In this document: positions 46,986 through 57,252 of the stretch, one piece after another
Layout of the letters: each line of letters opens with the position of its first letter
How positions within the stretch are numbered: the first letter of the stretch is position 1
Assembly (NCBI GenBank): GCA_913774845.1
Contig: CAJYJO010000020.1
Location: 35,890 to 99,889 of the forward strand
DNA: 64,000 nt
Direction: 5' to 3'
From: an uncultured Microbacterium sp.
Lineage (GTDB): Bacteria; Actinomycetota; Actinomycetes; Actinomycetales; Microbacteriaceae
Notes under the pieces: model-generated
The model's database searches: none
What the model was told of the DNA's origin: nothing
What the model saw: the letters and a program-made list of their open reading frames with translations, nothing else
Position numbers and translations under genes: made by a program

Positions 46986-47648
46986 GTGGAGCGGTCGCTC
47001 GAGAACCAGGTCGGTCAGGCGGTGGACGCCTGGCTGCGCTGGTTGCCCCGGTGGGAGCCCGCGAACCATCGCGGCCGCGTCGCGCCCTGCCGGCGGTGCT
47101 TCGGCTCGCCCGTGCTCTCGGCGGCGGGGCTCGGTGCCGACGTGCCCCACGGCGTGCAGCACGGGCTGTCCACCCGCATCAAGGGCATCGTCGACCACGC
47201 CGTCGCCGAGTACACCTCCCGCAATCTCCCCATGCTGCAGGCGGAGCTCGATCAGCAGGCCGAACGCAACCGCCGCCGCACGTACCGGCCGGCCGAGGGT
47301 CTCGAACCCGAGTTCGAGGGGATGCCGCTGGATCCCGATCCCGAGCCGGGAGCACCGTTCCTGTTCACGCTCTCGGGTCTGGCCGCCGAAGAGGATGCCG
47401 GCATCCCGGCCCTGCCGCCGCTGTCCGACGCGGCGAAGGCGGCGCTCCGGCAGGAGGTCGGGCTCGCCGACGACTACGCGAACATGATCGGTCGCGAGGT
47501 GTGCACGATCCTGCTGCACCACCGCCTGCGCATCCAGGCGGCCGTCGCGGAGTACGTGGAGCCGCAGATCGCGGCTCTTCTGGATGATCTGACCCGGTCG
47601 TTGGACGCGCCGTTCGATCCGCGGGAGTCCGAGCCGCCGGCATCCTGA
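46986..47648 (+). CDS. Conserved-looking cytoplasmic protein of unknown function
   Basis: A 220-residue soluble protein. GTG 46986 is chosen from the TAGCGT box 7 nt upstream; it gives MERSLENQVGQAVDAWLRWLP. A CRRC pair near residue 36 could bind metal. The middle is acidic and Pro-rich (FEGMPLDPDPEPGAPFLF), the C-terminal half helical (YANMIGREVCTILLHHRLRIQ). There is no signal peptide or membrane segment. It lies 102 bp before the kinase gene on the same strand. I do not recognise it. Confidence 0.65.
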   Translation: MERSLENQVGQAVDAWLRWLPRWEPANHRGRVAPCRRCFGSPVLSAAGLGADVPHGVQHGLSTRIKGIVDHAVAEYTSRNLPMLQAELDQQAERNRRRTYRPAEGLEPEFEGMPLDPDPEPGAPFLFTLSGLAAEEDAGIPALPPLSDAAKAALRQEVGLADDYANMIGREVCTILLHHRLRIQAAVAEYVEPQIAALLDDLTRSLDAPFDPRESEPPAS

Positions 47649-47750
47649 GCGGTTGTGGATGATCGCGCGGTCGAGTCAGGCTGTTTTGTTAGCATCGACG
47701 GGTTGTCCGCTCGCCGATCCGCGGACGTCGTCGTTTCGGGAGGGGGCTCG

Positions 47751-48887
47751 ATGCCGCAGCGGCTTCCGTCGTCGCCGCCCATCCTGCCCGGGCTGGCGTA
47801 CATCCGACCCCTCGGGTCGGGCGGTTTCGCCGACGTCTTCCTCTACGGCCAGGACATGCCCCGCCGAGACGTCGCGGTGAAGGTGCTGCCGAGCGACGTT
47901 CGCGACGCCGACCTGTTGCGCATGTTCAACGCCGAGGCCGACGTGCTGGCCCACCTCTCGGCCCACCCCTCGATCGTGACGGTCTACCAGGCGGGCATCT
48001 CCGCCGACGGGCGCCCCTACATCGTGATGGAGTTCTGCCCCGGCTCGCTCGCCCAGCGCTACCGGGTCGAGCGCATCCCGCTCGCCGAGGTGCTGTCCAT
48101 CGGCGTGCGCATGGCGGGTGCCCTCGAGTCCGCGCACCACGCCGGTCTCATCCACCGCGACGTGAAGCCGAGCAACATCCTCGTCACCACCTTCGGCGCC
48201 CCGGTCCTGGCCGACTTCGGCATCTCGTCGTCCCTCGTGCGTCAGAGCGCCGACGAGATGATGGCGATGTCGGTGCCGTGGAGCGCGCCGGAGGTCGTGG
48301 CCGAGCAGACGGCGGGAACGGTCGCGAGCGAGGTCTGGAGCCTCGGGGCGACGGTGTACTCCCTGCTCGCGGGACAGAGCCCGTTCGAGCGGCGCGAGAA
48401 GGGCCAGAACTCGCGCGAGCAGCTGCGCCGACGCATCGCGCGCGCCTCGTACACCCCGATCTCCCGCAGCGACGTCCCCGAGGCCCTGCAGACGGTGCTG
48501 GCGGCATCCATGTCGCGCAACCCGTCCGACCGGCACCCCAGCGCGCGCGCGTTCGGCGAAGCGTTGCAGGCGGTGCAGGTCGAGGTGGGCCTGCCGTCCA
48601 CGCCCCTCGAGGTCCCCGCCGCCGAGTGGGCTCCCGCCGCACGCGCGGTCGACTTCGGCGACGGAACCCTCCGCGGACCCGCACGATCGCGCATCGAGCG
48701 CGAGGGCTCGCGCAAGCTCCGCAACCCCTCGGGCGTGGCCGGTTACGCCCGCGATGAAGACACCGACATCGCCACCCCCGCCTCGCCCGTGTCGCGGGCC
48801 CTGCCGTGGGTGCTGGCCTCCGCCACCCTCGTGACCGCGGGAGCCGTCGTGGTGGCGGCGCTGTTCGCCGTGGGGGTGCTGCGATGA
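47751..48887 (+). CDS. Membrane-anchored serine/threonine protein kinase
   Basis: A 378-residue Hanks-type kinase. The complete catalytic set is present: P-loop LGSGGFADVFLYG near 20, VAVKVL Lys, Glu of helix C in FNAEADVLAHL, HRDVKPSNILV near 136, LADFGIS near 155, SAPEVV, and EVWSLGATVYSLLAG. Residues ~275-350 form a juxtamembrane linker, then one helix (ALPWVLASATLVTAGAVVVAA) near the C-terminus with only a few outside residues, so no PASTA sensor. ATG 47751 follows GGGAGGGGG; a TTG at 47703 with TAGCAT 7 nt upstream is an alternative leaderless start. First gene of the operon running to 62241. Confidence 0.93.
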   Translation: MPQRLPSSPPILPGLAYIRPLGSGGFADVFLYGQDMPRRDVAVKVLPSDVRDADLLRMFNAEADVLAHLSAHPSIVTVYQAGISADGRPYIVMEFCPGSLAQRYRVERIPLAEVLSIGVRMAGALESAHHAGLIHRDVKPSNILVTTFGAPVLADFGISSSLVRQSADEMMAMSVPWSAPEVVAEQTAGTVASEVWSLGATVYSLLAGQSPFERREKGQNSREQLRRRIARASYTPISRSDVPEALQTVLAASMSRNPSDRHPSARAFGEALQAVQVEVGLPSTPLEVPAAEWAPAARAVDFGDGTLRGPARSRIEREGSRKLRNPSGVAGYARDEDTDIATPASPVSRALPWVLASATLVTAGAVVVAALFAVGVLR

Positions 48888-51800
48888 GGCGGCGCACGAT
48901 CGTGGGAATGGCCGCGACCCTGGTCACCGCGGCGCTCGTCGTCACGGCGAGTGTCGTGTGGCCCGGACTCGACGCTCAGCAGACACCCGAGGTCGACACC
49001 TCGGTGTGGGCCCTGCAGACCGGCGACGGCCAGCGGTACGCGCGCGTCAACACCGCCGTCGGCGAACTCGACACCGTGCGCGCCGCGGGAAACCCGAGCC
49101 AGGTGGCGCAGGGCAGCGACGGCGCATACCTGTTCACCGACAGCTACAGCAAACTGACCCGGATCGACGAGGCGCAGCCGATCGACCTGCAGCAGGAGCA
49201 GCTCGAGGCGGCACCCGACACCCCGCCCGGCACCACGTCGGTCGCGACGGCGGGCGACTTCGCCGTCTACCGGACCGACACCGGCACGCTCTTCGCCAGT
49301 CGTCTCAGCCGTGCGGGCCAGGCCACCACCGAGCTCGACCCCTTCGGCACCGCCGGGCAAGACGATGCGCCCGCCTACACGGCCGATGCCATCGCCCTCG
49401 ACGCCCGCGGCATGCTCTTCGCCTACTCCTCGGCCGACGGTTCCGTCATCCGCTACGACATCGACGCCGATGAGCTGCGCGGGCGCGACGCCCTCGACGC
49501 CGAGGCCGCGGCCCCGGTCCTCTCGGCCGCGGGCGACACCTGGGTCCTCGTCGACGCCGACGCCGGTCGCGTGTGGGTGCGCGGAGCCGAACCCACGAGC
49601 ATCGACCTCGCCGACCAGGTCGTCGTGGGCGACGCCGACGCCACGGCCGACGCGGTGTACGTCGCCGACGACCAGGCGCTGTGGACGGTGCCCGCCGACG
49701 GCTCCGCACCCCGCCGCGAGATCGGCGTCGCCGGCAATGTGCTCGGTCAGCCCGCGCGTCCGCTGTCGCACCAGGGCGTCGCCTACGCAGCATGGCTCCT
49801 CCCCGGCGACGCGCGCGGCACGCTCTGGCGGTCCGATCAGGGCGAGACCGCCCTCGACTACGCCGGGGCGACCATGCCCGACCAGCGTCGGGACTACGCC
49901 GGGGCGACCATGCCCGACCAGCGTCGGCCGGTGTTCGTCGCGACCGATCACGCGGTCATCCTCAACGAGACGCGCACCGGGTGGGTCTGGACCGTCCCCG
50001 ACGGGGCGCTCGTCGCGTCGAGCCAGAACTGGTCGCTCGACGACCGCACCGAGCAGACCGCGGTGCAGAGCGAAGAGCAGCTCAGCGTCGTGCTCGACCC
50101 GAAGCCGCCGATCGCCGAGCCCGACGCGTTCGGGGTGCGCGCCGGACGCCTGGTGACCCTCCCCGTTCTGCTCAACGACCACGACCCGAACGAAGACGTC
50201 CTCAGCATCGTCGCCGAGAGCGTCACCGGTCTCGACCCCGGGTTCGGGACTCTCTCGGTCACCGACTCGGGCCAGCAGTTGGCCGTGCGCGTCGCTGCGA
50301 ACGCGACCGGCAGCGCCACCTTCAGCTACGCCGTCACCGACGGCACTGCCGCCGACGGGCTCACCTCCGCTGCGACCACGGTCACTCTCACCGTCTCGGG
50401 AGCGGAAGCCAACACCGCGCCGGTGTGGTGCGGGGTCGAGAAGTGCCTCCAGCCCTGGCCCGTACCCGAGGTCGCCCGCGGCGGCACCGTCACGGTGCCG
50501 GTGCTGCCCGGCTGGGTCGACCCCGACGGCGACCCGCTGCTCCTGCTGTCGGTCGACAACCCCGGGGGCGTCGGCACGGTCGCGGCGACGCCGTCCGGCG
50601 AGGTCGTCTACCAGCACGCCGACGACGGCTCGGGCGGTGAACAGAACATCCAGCTCGATGTGACGGTCGCCGACACCCGGGGCGCGACCACCACCAAGCC
50701 CCTCGTCATCCGGGTGGCGCCCGATCCCGGCCTCGCCGTGCAGTCCTTCGCCGTCATCGACACCGCCGGGTCCTCGCTCCCCGTCGACGTCGGCCCGCAC
50801 GTGACCGGCACCGCGGGAGACGTCTCGCTCACGTCGGTGCGTGTCCTCGACGACGCGGCCGCGACGGCCACCGTCGTCGGCGGGAGCACGACCTTCGACT
50901 TCTCGGCGACGCAGCCGGGCGTGTACCGGGTCGACTTCACCGTCAACGGCGGCGGCCGCGACGCCAACGGCACCGCGCGCATCACCCTTCTCCCGCCCGA
51001 CGCCCCCGCGCAGCTGTCGACCTCCCCCGTCGTGGCGTTCGTCCGCCCGCAAGAGGACGCCACCCTCGACGTGTTCAGCGCCGTGTCCAACCCGACCGGC
51101 CGGGTCCTGCTGCTGAGCGATGTGGGGGCCACCGCCGAAGAGGGCGCCTCCCTCACCGTCGACACGGTCGGGCAGAACGACCTACGCGTCTCGGGCAGCA
51201 CTCCCGACGGTGCGGCGGGGCTGCTCGGAACCGTGTCGTACACCGTCAGCGACGGCACCGACGACGAGGGGTCGCGGGTCGCCGGTGAGGCCACGGTCTA
51301 CCTGTTGCCGCCCGCCCCCGAGATCGCCCCCATCGCGGTCGACGACACCGTGACCGTGCGTGCTGGGGCGCAGGTCGACATCCCGGTGCTCGACAACGAC
51401 ATCTCGCCCGCCGGCGGACGGCCCACGATCGACCCCGCGAGCGTCCAGGCGCGCCCCGCCAGCGACGCCCTGGCCTTCGCGTCCGGCGGACTGCTGCGCT
51501 ACCTCGCACCCACCACCCCGGGCGCCTACGAGGTCACCTACCGCGTCTACACCACCGGTACGCCGGCGCTGTGGGACGAAGCCACCGTGCGCATCACCGT
51601 GCTCGGCGGCGAGGCGAATCGGGCGCCCCTGCCCGACACCCTCGAGGGGCGCGTGCTCAGCGGCAGCACCACCTCGATCGACTTCCACGGCTTCGGCGTC
51701 GATCCCGACGGCGACGCCGTGACGCTCGACCGCATCGTCCAGCAGCCCGACCGGGGCACGGCATCCATCTCTCCCGACGGGTCGTCGATCCTCTACTCGT

Positions 51801-54800
51801 CGATCCCCGGCGACCGCGGACAGGTGTCGTTCCGCTACCGCGTCTCCGACTCCGCCGGCGCCTCGGGCGAGGGCACGGTGCGCATCGGTGTCCTGGATGC
51901 CGAGGCCAACCCCAGCCCGATCACCTTCACCGACTACGTGCAGGTGCAGGCCGGCCCCGACCGCACCATCCGCGTCGCGCCGTTGGCCAACGACATCGAC
52001 CCCACCCAGGGGCGCCTGACGCTGACCGGCGTGCGACCCGATCTCCCCGAGAAACTCGTCGACGGCACCGACAACGCCGAGTACTCGCGGCTCGACGGCT
52101 TCATCCAGACCGTCACCGACACCGGGGTCGTGCTGCGCGCCGGCGAGCAGCCGGGCACGATGTCGTTCCTCTACGACGTCATGAGCGATTCGGGCAACAC
52201 CGGCCGCGGTCTCATCGTCGTCAAGGTCGTGCGCGAGAGCGTGCCCGACTTCCCCGTCGTCAGCGACACCGTCCTCACCGTCGAGAACCGCGACGACTTC
52301 TCCACCGGCATCGACGTCATCGCCGGCAAGGCCACCTGGTCGGGCGGGGAGATCGGCGATCTCGCCGTGTCGCTGTGGGGCACCCCGACGGGCGTCCGGC
52401 TCGACGGGCGGCAGATCTCCGGTGAGCTTCCCGCCACCCGCCGCATCATCCCGTTCGCGGTCACCGGCCGGGTCGGCGATGCCGACGTCACGACCTACGC
52501 GTTCCTGCGGGTGCCCGGGGACGACGACCTGACCCTCGCGCTGCGTCCCGGCGCGGCGCAGCGGGTCGACGAACTCGCCTCCGTGCAGTTCGACATGGCG
52601 GCGCTCGTGGCGTTGCCGCGCCGCGCGACTCTCGAGGTGGGCGCCGAGGTCTCGACGACGGGTATCCGGGCCGAGGGCCGATGCTCGGTCTCGGGCTCGG
52701 TCGTCACCTACGACGCCGGGACCGGCTCGCCTTGGACCGACGCCTGCCGCGTGCCCGTCCGGGTGGCGGGGAGCGAGGAGTGGACGGTGCTCTCGGTGCC
52801 GATCGGCGTGGTCGCTCGCGACCCGCAGCCCGAGCTGCGCCCCGGCGCCCTGAGCGTGGGCCCCGGCGAGACGGCGACGTTCGATCTGCGCAACATGACC
52901 TCCTGGCAGCTCGGCCGCGAGGACTGGGCGGGCATCCGCTACGCCGTGGAGTACTCCGGCTCCGCCTTCTCGGTGTCGCTCGACGGCTCGACGGTCACCG
53001 TCACGGGCAACGACCGTGCCGTGCCCGGCACCGAGAACGCCGCGCTCATCTCCGTCACCAGCCACACCGCCGTCGCCCCGGCGCGACTCGTCCTCCGGGT
53101 CGGTGCCGCCCCCTCGACCCTGCCGCAGGGCGGCACGACGTCGCAGCAGTGCTCGCAGGCGTCGGGCACCAGCTGCTCCGTCACCGTGGTCGGTGCCAGC
53201 GGCGAGGTCAACCCGCTGCCCCGCACACCGCTGGAGGTCGTGGCGGTTCGCCCGACGGCCGCCTGCACGGGCGTCTCGTTCGATGTGGGGTCGTCGTCCA
53301 GCATCGTGGCCTCCTGGAGCCAGGACGCCCCCGGCGCCTCCTGCAGCGCCAGCGTGACCCTCCGCGACGCGCAGGGTCGCACCACGGCGTCCACTCGCGA
53401 CGCCCGCGTCGTGCTCGACCTGCTCGGGTACCCCCGGCCGCCCGCCAGCGTGCGCCAGACCGCGTTCGCCGACGGTTCGCTCACGCTCCGGGTCGACCCG
53501 GGCGAGGCCGGCCGCGCGTACCCGGGCATCTCGGGCTTCACGGTCCGCACCAACGGACAGATCGTCGGTCAGTGCGCCGCCGACGGGTCCTGCCCGCCGA
53601 TCCCGGCGCCCAACGGCGAGCAGCGCGAGTACGTCGTCACGGCGGTGAACTCGGTCGGGGAGTCCCGCGGTGCCGTCCGCACCTCCGGCTGGGCCTACCG
53701 CGCGCCGAACAAGCCGGGGGCGCTGGAGTTCACCCCCGTGCAGACCAACGGCGAGGGCAACGTGGCCGATCTCGTGGTCACGGGCGTCGACGGCGCCGAG
53801 ACGGGGACGCTCGAGATCTCCAGCCCGGTCGGCGACAAGATCCAGGTCAGCGTCCAACGCAACCAGGACACCGTGCAGGTGCGTCGCTTCAACGTCGGTT
53901 CCAACGACGCCACCAGCATCACGGTCCGTCCCATCTCGCGCTTCACCACCCCGCCGGGGCTCGGAGGCGCGGCCAACGGCAGCGAGCTCGTGGGGACCGC
54001 TCACGGTGTCGGCACGGCGCAGAACCTCGCTCTGAACCTCACCTCCCGGTCGACGGGGAACCAGCAGTCCACCGTCATCGCCGACGCCTCGGCGCAGCCC
54101 AACGGCTCCGACGTCGAGCTGAAATACGACATCGTCGAGGGACGCTTCCGCTGCCAGCCCGGCACGGGATCGACCCACGAGGAGTTCCCGGGCAAGAACG
54201 ACGGCGAGAGCTACGATTTCACCGTCTGCGTCGAGACGTTCTTCCGCGGCCAGTCGTACGGGACGGTGTCGGCGACGCAGAACGTCCGCGTGGCGCAGGA
54301 TACGAGTCCGCCGACGGGCTACACGTTCTCCGTCGAGCCGCGACCGAGCGTCCGGGACAACACCGCGCGCTGGTACTTCAAGGACCAGATCCAGGCGGGC
54401 AGCGAGCCGCCGAACAAGAACGTCGTGAAGTTCGAGAACTGGGGCCCGGGCTCGACCGTCTTCGATCGAGACCCCGGCATCCGCGCGTACTTCGAGCACA
54501 AGGACTGGTTGACGCAGTCCGAGCGCGGCGACGTCAAGCCCGCATCCGGAAGCGCCCCCTACCAGGTGCAGGCGTCGTGGGATGTGAAGCAGGGCGGCTG
54601 TGTCGCCGGCGGCACGCTGACGGCGACGGGATCGTCCTCCGAGAAGGGGACCGTCTCGTTCGATTACTCCAACGTCCAGTACTACGGCGACGGTCTGCTC
54701 GCCCTGACGAAGGATGCCGACAACCCGCGCAAGGTGCCGGCCGGGGCCAAGACCGTCCGCGGGATCTCCGTCAGCGTGACCTGGCCCGACGCGTGGGGGC

Positions 54801-54850
54801 TGCGCGGCGTCTCGAACGAGTCGTTCGGTGGCACCTGCACCCCCAACTGA
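48884..54850 (+). CDS. Very large exported Ig-like repeat protein of the kinase/MoxR operon
   Basis: A 1988-residue protein beginning with a signal anchor (IVGMAATLVTAALVVTASVVW). Residues ~35-400 look like an irregular beta-propeller (repeated TxxGDFAVYRTDTGTLFA-like strands). From ~405 about ten Ig/cadherin-like domains of ~95 residues follow, several with VxVLxNDxxxxGxxLTI-type beginnings (LVTLPVLLNDHDPNEDVLSI, VDIPVLDNDISPAGGRP, RVAPLANDIDPTQGRL). Fibronectin-like segments lie near the C-terminus. The ATG overlaps the kinase stop (ATGA). It is probably an extracytoplasmic scaffold whose assembly is controlled by the neighbouring kinase and MoxR ATPase. Contains a recent 36-bp tandem duplication. 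Confidence 0.85.
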   Translation: MRRRTIVGMAATLVTAALVVTASVVWPGLDAQQTPEVDTSVWALQTGDGQRYARVNTAVGELDTVRAAGNPSQVAQGSDGAYLFTDSYSKLTRIDEAQPIDLQQEQLEAAPDTPPGTTSVATAGDFAVYRTDTGTLFASRLSRAGQATTELDPFGTAGQDDAPAYTADAIALDARGMLFAYSSADGSVIRYDIDADELRGRDALDAEAAAPVLSAAGDTWVLVDADAGRVWVRGAEPTSIDLADQVVVGDADATADAVYVADDQALWTVPADGSAPRREIGVAGNVLGQPARPLSHQGVAYAAWLLPGDARGTLWRSDQGETALDYAGATMPDQRRDYAGATMPDQRRPVFVATDHAVILNETRTGWVWTVPDGALVASSQNWSLDDRTEQTAVQSEEQLSVVLDPKPPIAEPDAFGVRAGRLVTLPVLLNDHDPNEDVLSIVAESVTGLDPGFGTLSVTDSGQQLAVRVAANATGSATFSYAVTDGTAADGLTSAATTVTLTVSGAEANTAPVWCGVEKCLQPWPVPEVARGGTVTVPVLPGWVDPDGDPLLLLSVDNPGGVGTVAATPSGEVVYQHADDGSGGEQNIQLDVTVADTRGATTTKPLVIRVAPDPGLAVQSFAVIDTAGSSLPVDVGPHVTGTAGDVSLTSVRVLDDAAATATVVGGSTTFDFSATQPGVYRVDFTVNGGGRDANGTARITLLPPDAPAQLSTSPVVAFVRPQEDATLDVFSAVSNPTGRVLLLSDVGATAEEGASLTVDTVGQNDLRVSGSTPDGAAGLLGTVSYTVSDGTDDEGSRVAGEATVYLLPPAPEIAPIAVDDTVTVRAGAQVDIPVLDNDISPAGGRPTIDPASVQARPASDALAFASGGLLRYLAPTTPGAYEVTYRVYTTGTPALWDEATVRITVLGGEANRAPLPDTLEGRVLSGSTTSIDFHGFGVDPDGDAVTLDRIVQQPDRGTASISPDGSSILYSSIPGDRGQVSFRYRVSDSAGASGEGTVRIGVLDAEANPSPITFTDYVQVQAGPDRTIRVAPLANDIDPTQGRLTLTGVRPDLPEKLVDGTDNAEYSRLDGFIQTVTDTGVVLRAGEQPGTMSFLYDVMSDSGNTGRGLIVVKVVRESVPDFPVVSDTVLTVENRDDFSTGIDVIAGKATWSGGEIGDLAVSLWGTPTGVRLDGRQISGELPATRRIIPFAVTGRVGDADVTTYAFLRVPGDDDLTLALRPGAAQRVDELASVQFDMAALVALPRRATLEVGAEVSTTGIRAEGRCSVSGSVVTYDAGTGSPWTDACRVPVRVAGSEEWTVLSVPIGVVARDPQPELRPGALSVGPGETATFDLRNMTSWQLGREDWAGIRYAVEYSGSAFSVSLDGSTVTVTGNDRAVPGTENAALISVTSHTAVAPARLVLRVGAAPSTLPQGGTTSQQCSQASGTSCSVTVVGASGEVNPLPRTPLEVVAVRPTAACTGVSFDVGSSSSIVASWSQDAPGASCSASVTLRDAQGRTTASTRDARVVLDLLGYPRPPASVRQTAFADGSLTLRVDPGEAGRAYPGISGFTVRTNGQIVGQCAADGSCPPIPAPNGEQREYVVTAVNSVGESRGAVRTSGWAYRAPNKPGALEFTPVQTNGEGNVADLVVTGVDGAETGTLEISSPVGDKIQVSVQRNQDTVQVRRFNVGSNDATSITVRPISRFTTPPGLGGAANGSELVGTAHGVGTAQNLALNLTSRSTGNQQSTVIADASAQPNGSDVELKYDIVEGRFRCQPGTGSTHEEFPGKNDGESYDFTVCVETFFRGQSYGTVSATQNVRVAQDTSPPTGYTFSVEPRPSVRDNTARWYFKDQIQAGSEPPNKNVVKFENWGPGSTVFDRDPGIRAYFEHKDWLTQSERGDVKPASGSAPYQVQASWDVKQGGCVAGGTLTATGSSSEKGTVSFDYSNVQYYGDGLLALTKDADNPRKVPAGAKTVRGISVSVTWPDAWGLRGVSNESFGGTCTPN
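49856..49927 (+). repeat. Exact 36-bp tandem duplication in the Ig-like protein
   Basis: Two identical 36-bp copies (49856-49891 and 49892-49927) encode DYAGATMPDQRR twice, in the propeller-like region. Exact identity suggests a recent event. Confidence 0.95.
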
Positions 54851-54884
54851 CTCCCCCTCAATCCGACCGACGAAGGACGACCCC

Positions 54885-55850
<966 letters not shown>

Positions 55851-55890
55851 CGGTGCCTCGCCGAGCCCTCGCCCTCGCGGGAGGTGACCG

Positions 55891-57252
55891 ATGCCCGACG
55901 TGAACCTCACGGAGTCGCGACTGACGCGCACCTCGTTCACCGGCTCGCGCACCTCGATCACGTCCACCTCGGTGCGCCGTCAACGGCGCATCGTCCGGGC
56001 CGTCGTGCGGATCACCGAGGCATGGCGGGTCACCACCCAGGCGGTCGCCGCCGCGGCGCGGTGGGCGGGTCGCACCGTGCGTCCGGCCGGGGCGGTCGCA
56101 GTCGCCGCGGTCGGAGGACTCTTCTTCGGTCTCGTGTTCGGGTGGGTCGAGTGGATGGTCGCCGGGTGCGCGGCGCTGCTCCTGCTCGCGATGAGCGTGC
56201 CGTTCCTCTTCGGTGCGCGCGCGTACGAGGTGGATCTCGTCCTCGCGCACGAGCGGGTGGTCGCCGGCACCGGGGTGACCGGTGAGATCGTGGTGCGCAA
56301 CGACAGTGCCCGCCCCGCGCTCCCGGGTCGACTCGACATCCCGGTCGGCAAGGGCCTGGTCGAGTTCGGGGTCCCGTTCCTGCGTCCCGGGCAGAGCACC
56401 GCCGAGCCGCTGGAGATCCCCGCCCTGCCGCGCGGTGTCGTGCGCGTGGGGCCGGTCACGACCGTGCGGAGCGACCCGGTGGGACTGCTGCGCCGCGAAC
56501 ACGCCTTCGACGACGTGCACGACCTGTACGTCCACCCGCGCACGGTGGGTCTGCCCTCCACGAGCGCGGGTCTCGTGCGCGACCTCGAGGGCAACGCCAC
56601 CCGGCGCCTGGTCGACGCCGACATGTCGTTCCACGCGATCCGCGAGTACGTTCCCGGCGACTCCCGCCGCCAGGTGCACTGGAAGTCGACGGCGAAGACC
56701 GGCCGCCTCATGGTGCGCCAGTACGAGGAGTCGCGCCGCTCGCGGATGGCCGTCGTGCTCGCCGCGGCGACGCAGGAGTACGCGGATGCCGACGAGTACG
56801 AGCTCGCGGTCTCGGCTGCGGCGTCGCTCGGGCTGCGTGCGGTGCGCGATGCGCGCGACATCGACATCGTCACCGGGAGCGAGATCCCGCGGGTCGTGAA
56901 GGGGCGACTGCGGGCGATCCGCCACGTGCCCGTCGTGTCGCCGCGGGCGATGCTCGACGGGTTCAGCGGGCTCGACCGGCACGAGAACACGATGGCCGTC
57001 GAAGACGTGTGCCGCCTCGCCGCCGAGGCCAACGAGCGCCTGTCGATCGCCTTCATGGTGGTGGGATCGTCGGTCCCGCTGGCACGCCTGCGGCAAGCCG
57101 CCCTCGCCTTCCCGTCCGACACCGCGGTCGCCGCCGTCATCTGCGACGAGCGCGCGCATCCGCGCATGCAGAGCGTCGCGGGTCTGACCGTGCTGACGAT
57201 CGGGACCCTCGACGACCTGTCGGGCCTGCTCGTGCGGGGGGCGACCTCGTGA
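55891..57252 (+). CDS. DUF58-domain membrane protein
   Basis: A 453-residue protein: a ~65-residue basic N-terminus, two transmembrane helices (~70-107: PAGAVAVAAVGGLFFGLVFG, MVAGCAALLLLAMSVPFLF), a beta-rich middle, and the DUF58 signature FHAIREYVPGDSRRQVHWKSTAKTGRLMVRQYE near 250, followed by a VWA-like half. DUF58 proteins are the regular MoxR partners. ATG 55891 with GGGAGGTGA upstream; the stop overlaps the next gene by 4 nt (GTGA). Confidence 0.92.
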   Translation: MPDVNLTESRLTRTSFTGSRTSITSTSVRRQRRIVRAVVRITEAWRVTTQAVAAAARWAGRTVRPAGAVAVAAVGGLFFGLVFGWVEWMVAGCAALLLLAMSVPFLFGARAYEVDLVLAHERVVAGTGVTGEIVVRNDSARPALPGRLDIPVGKGLVEFGVPFLRPGQSTAEPLEIPALPRGVVRVGPVTTVRSDPVGLLRREHAFDDVHDLYVHPRTVGLPSTSAGLVRDLEGNATRRLVDADMSFHAIREYVPGDSRRQVHWKSTAKTGRLMVRQYEESRRSRMAVVLAAATQEYADADEYELAVSAAASLGLRAVRDARDIDIVTGSEIPRVVKGRLRAIRHVPVVSPRAMLDGFSGLDRHENTMAVEDVCRLAAEANERLSIAFMVVGSSVPLARLRQAALAFPSDTAVAAVICDERAHPRMQSVAGLTVLTIGTLDDLSGLLVRGATS

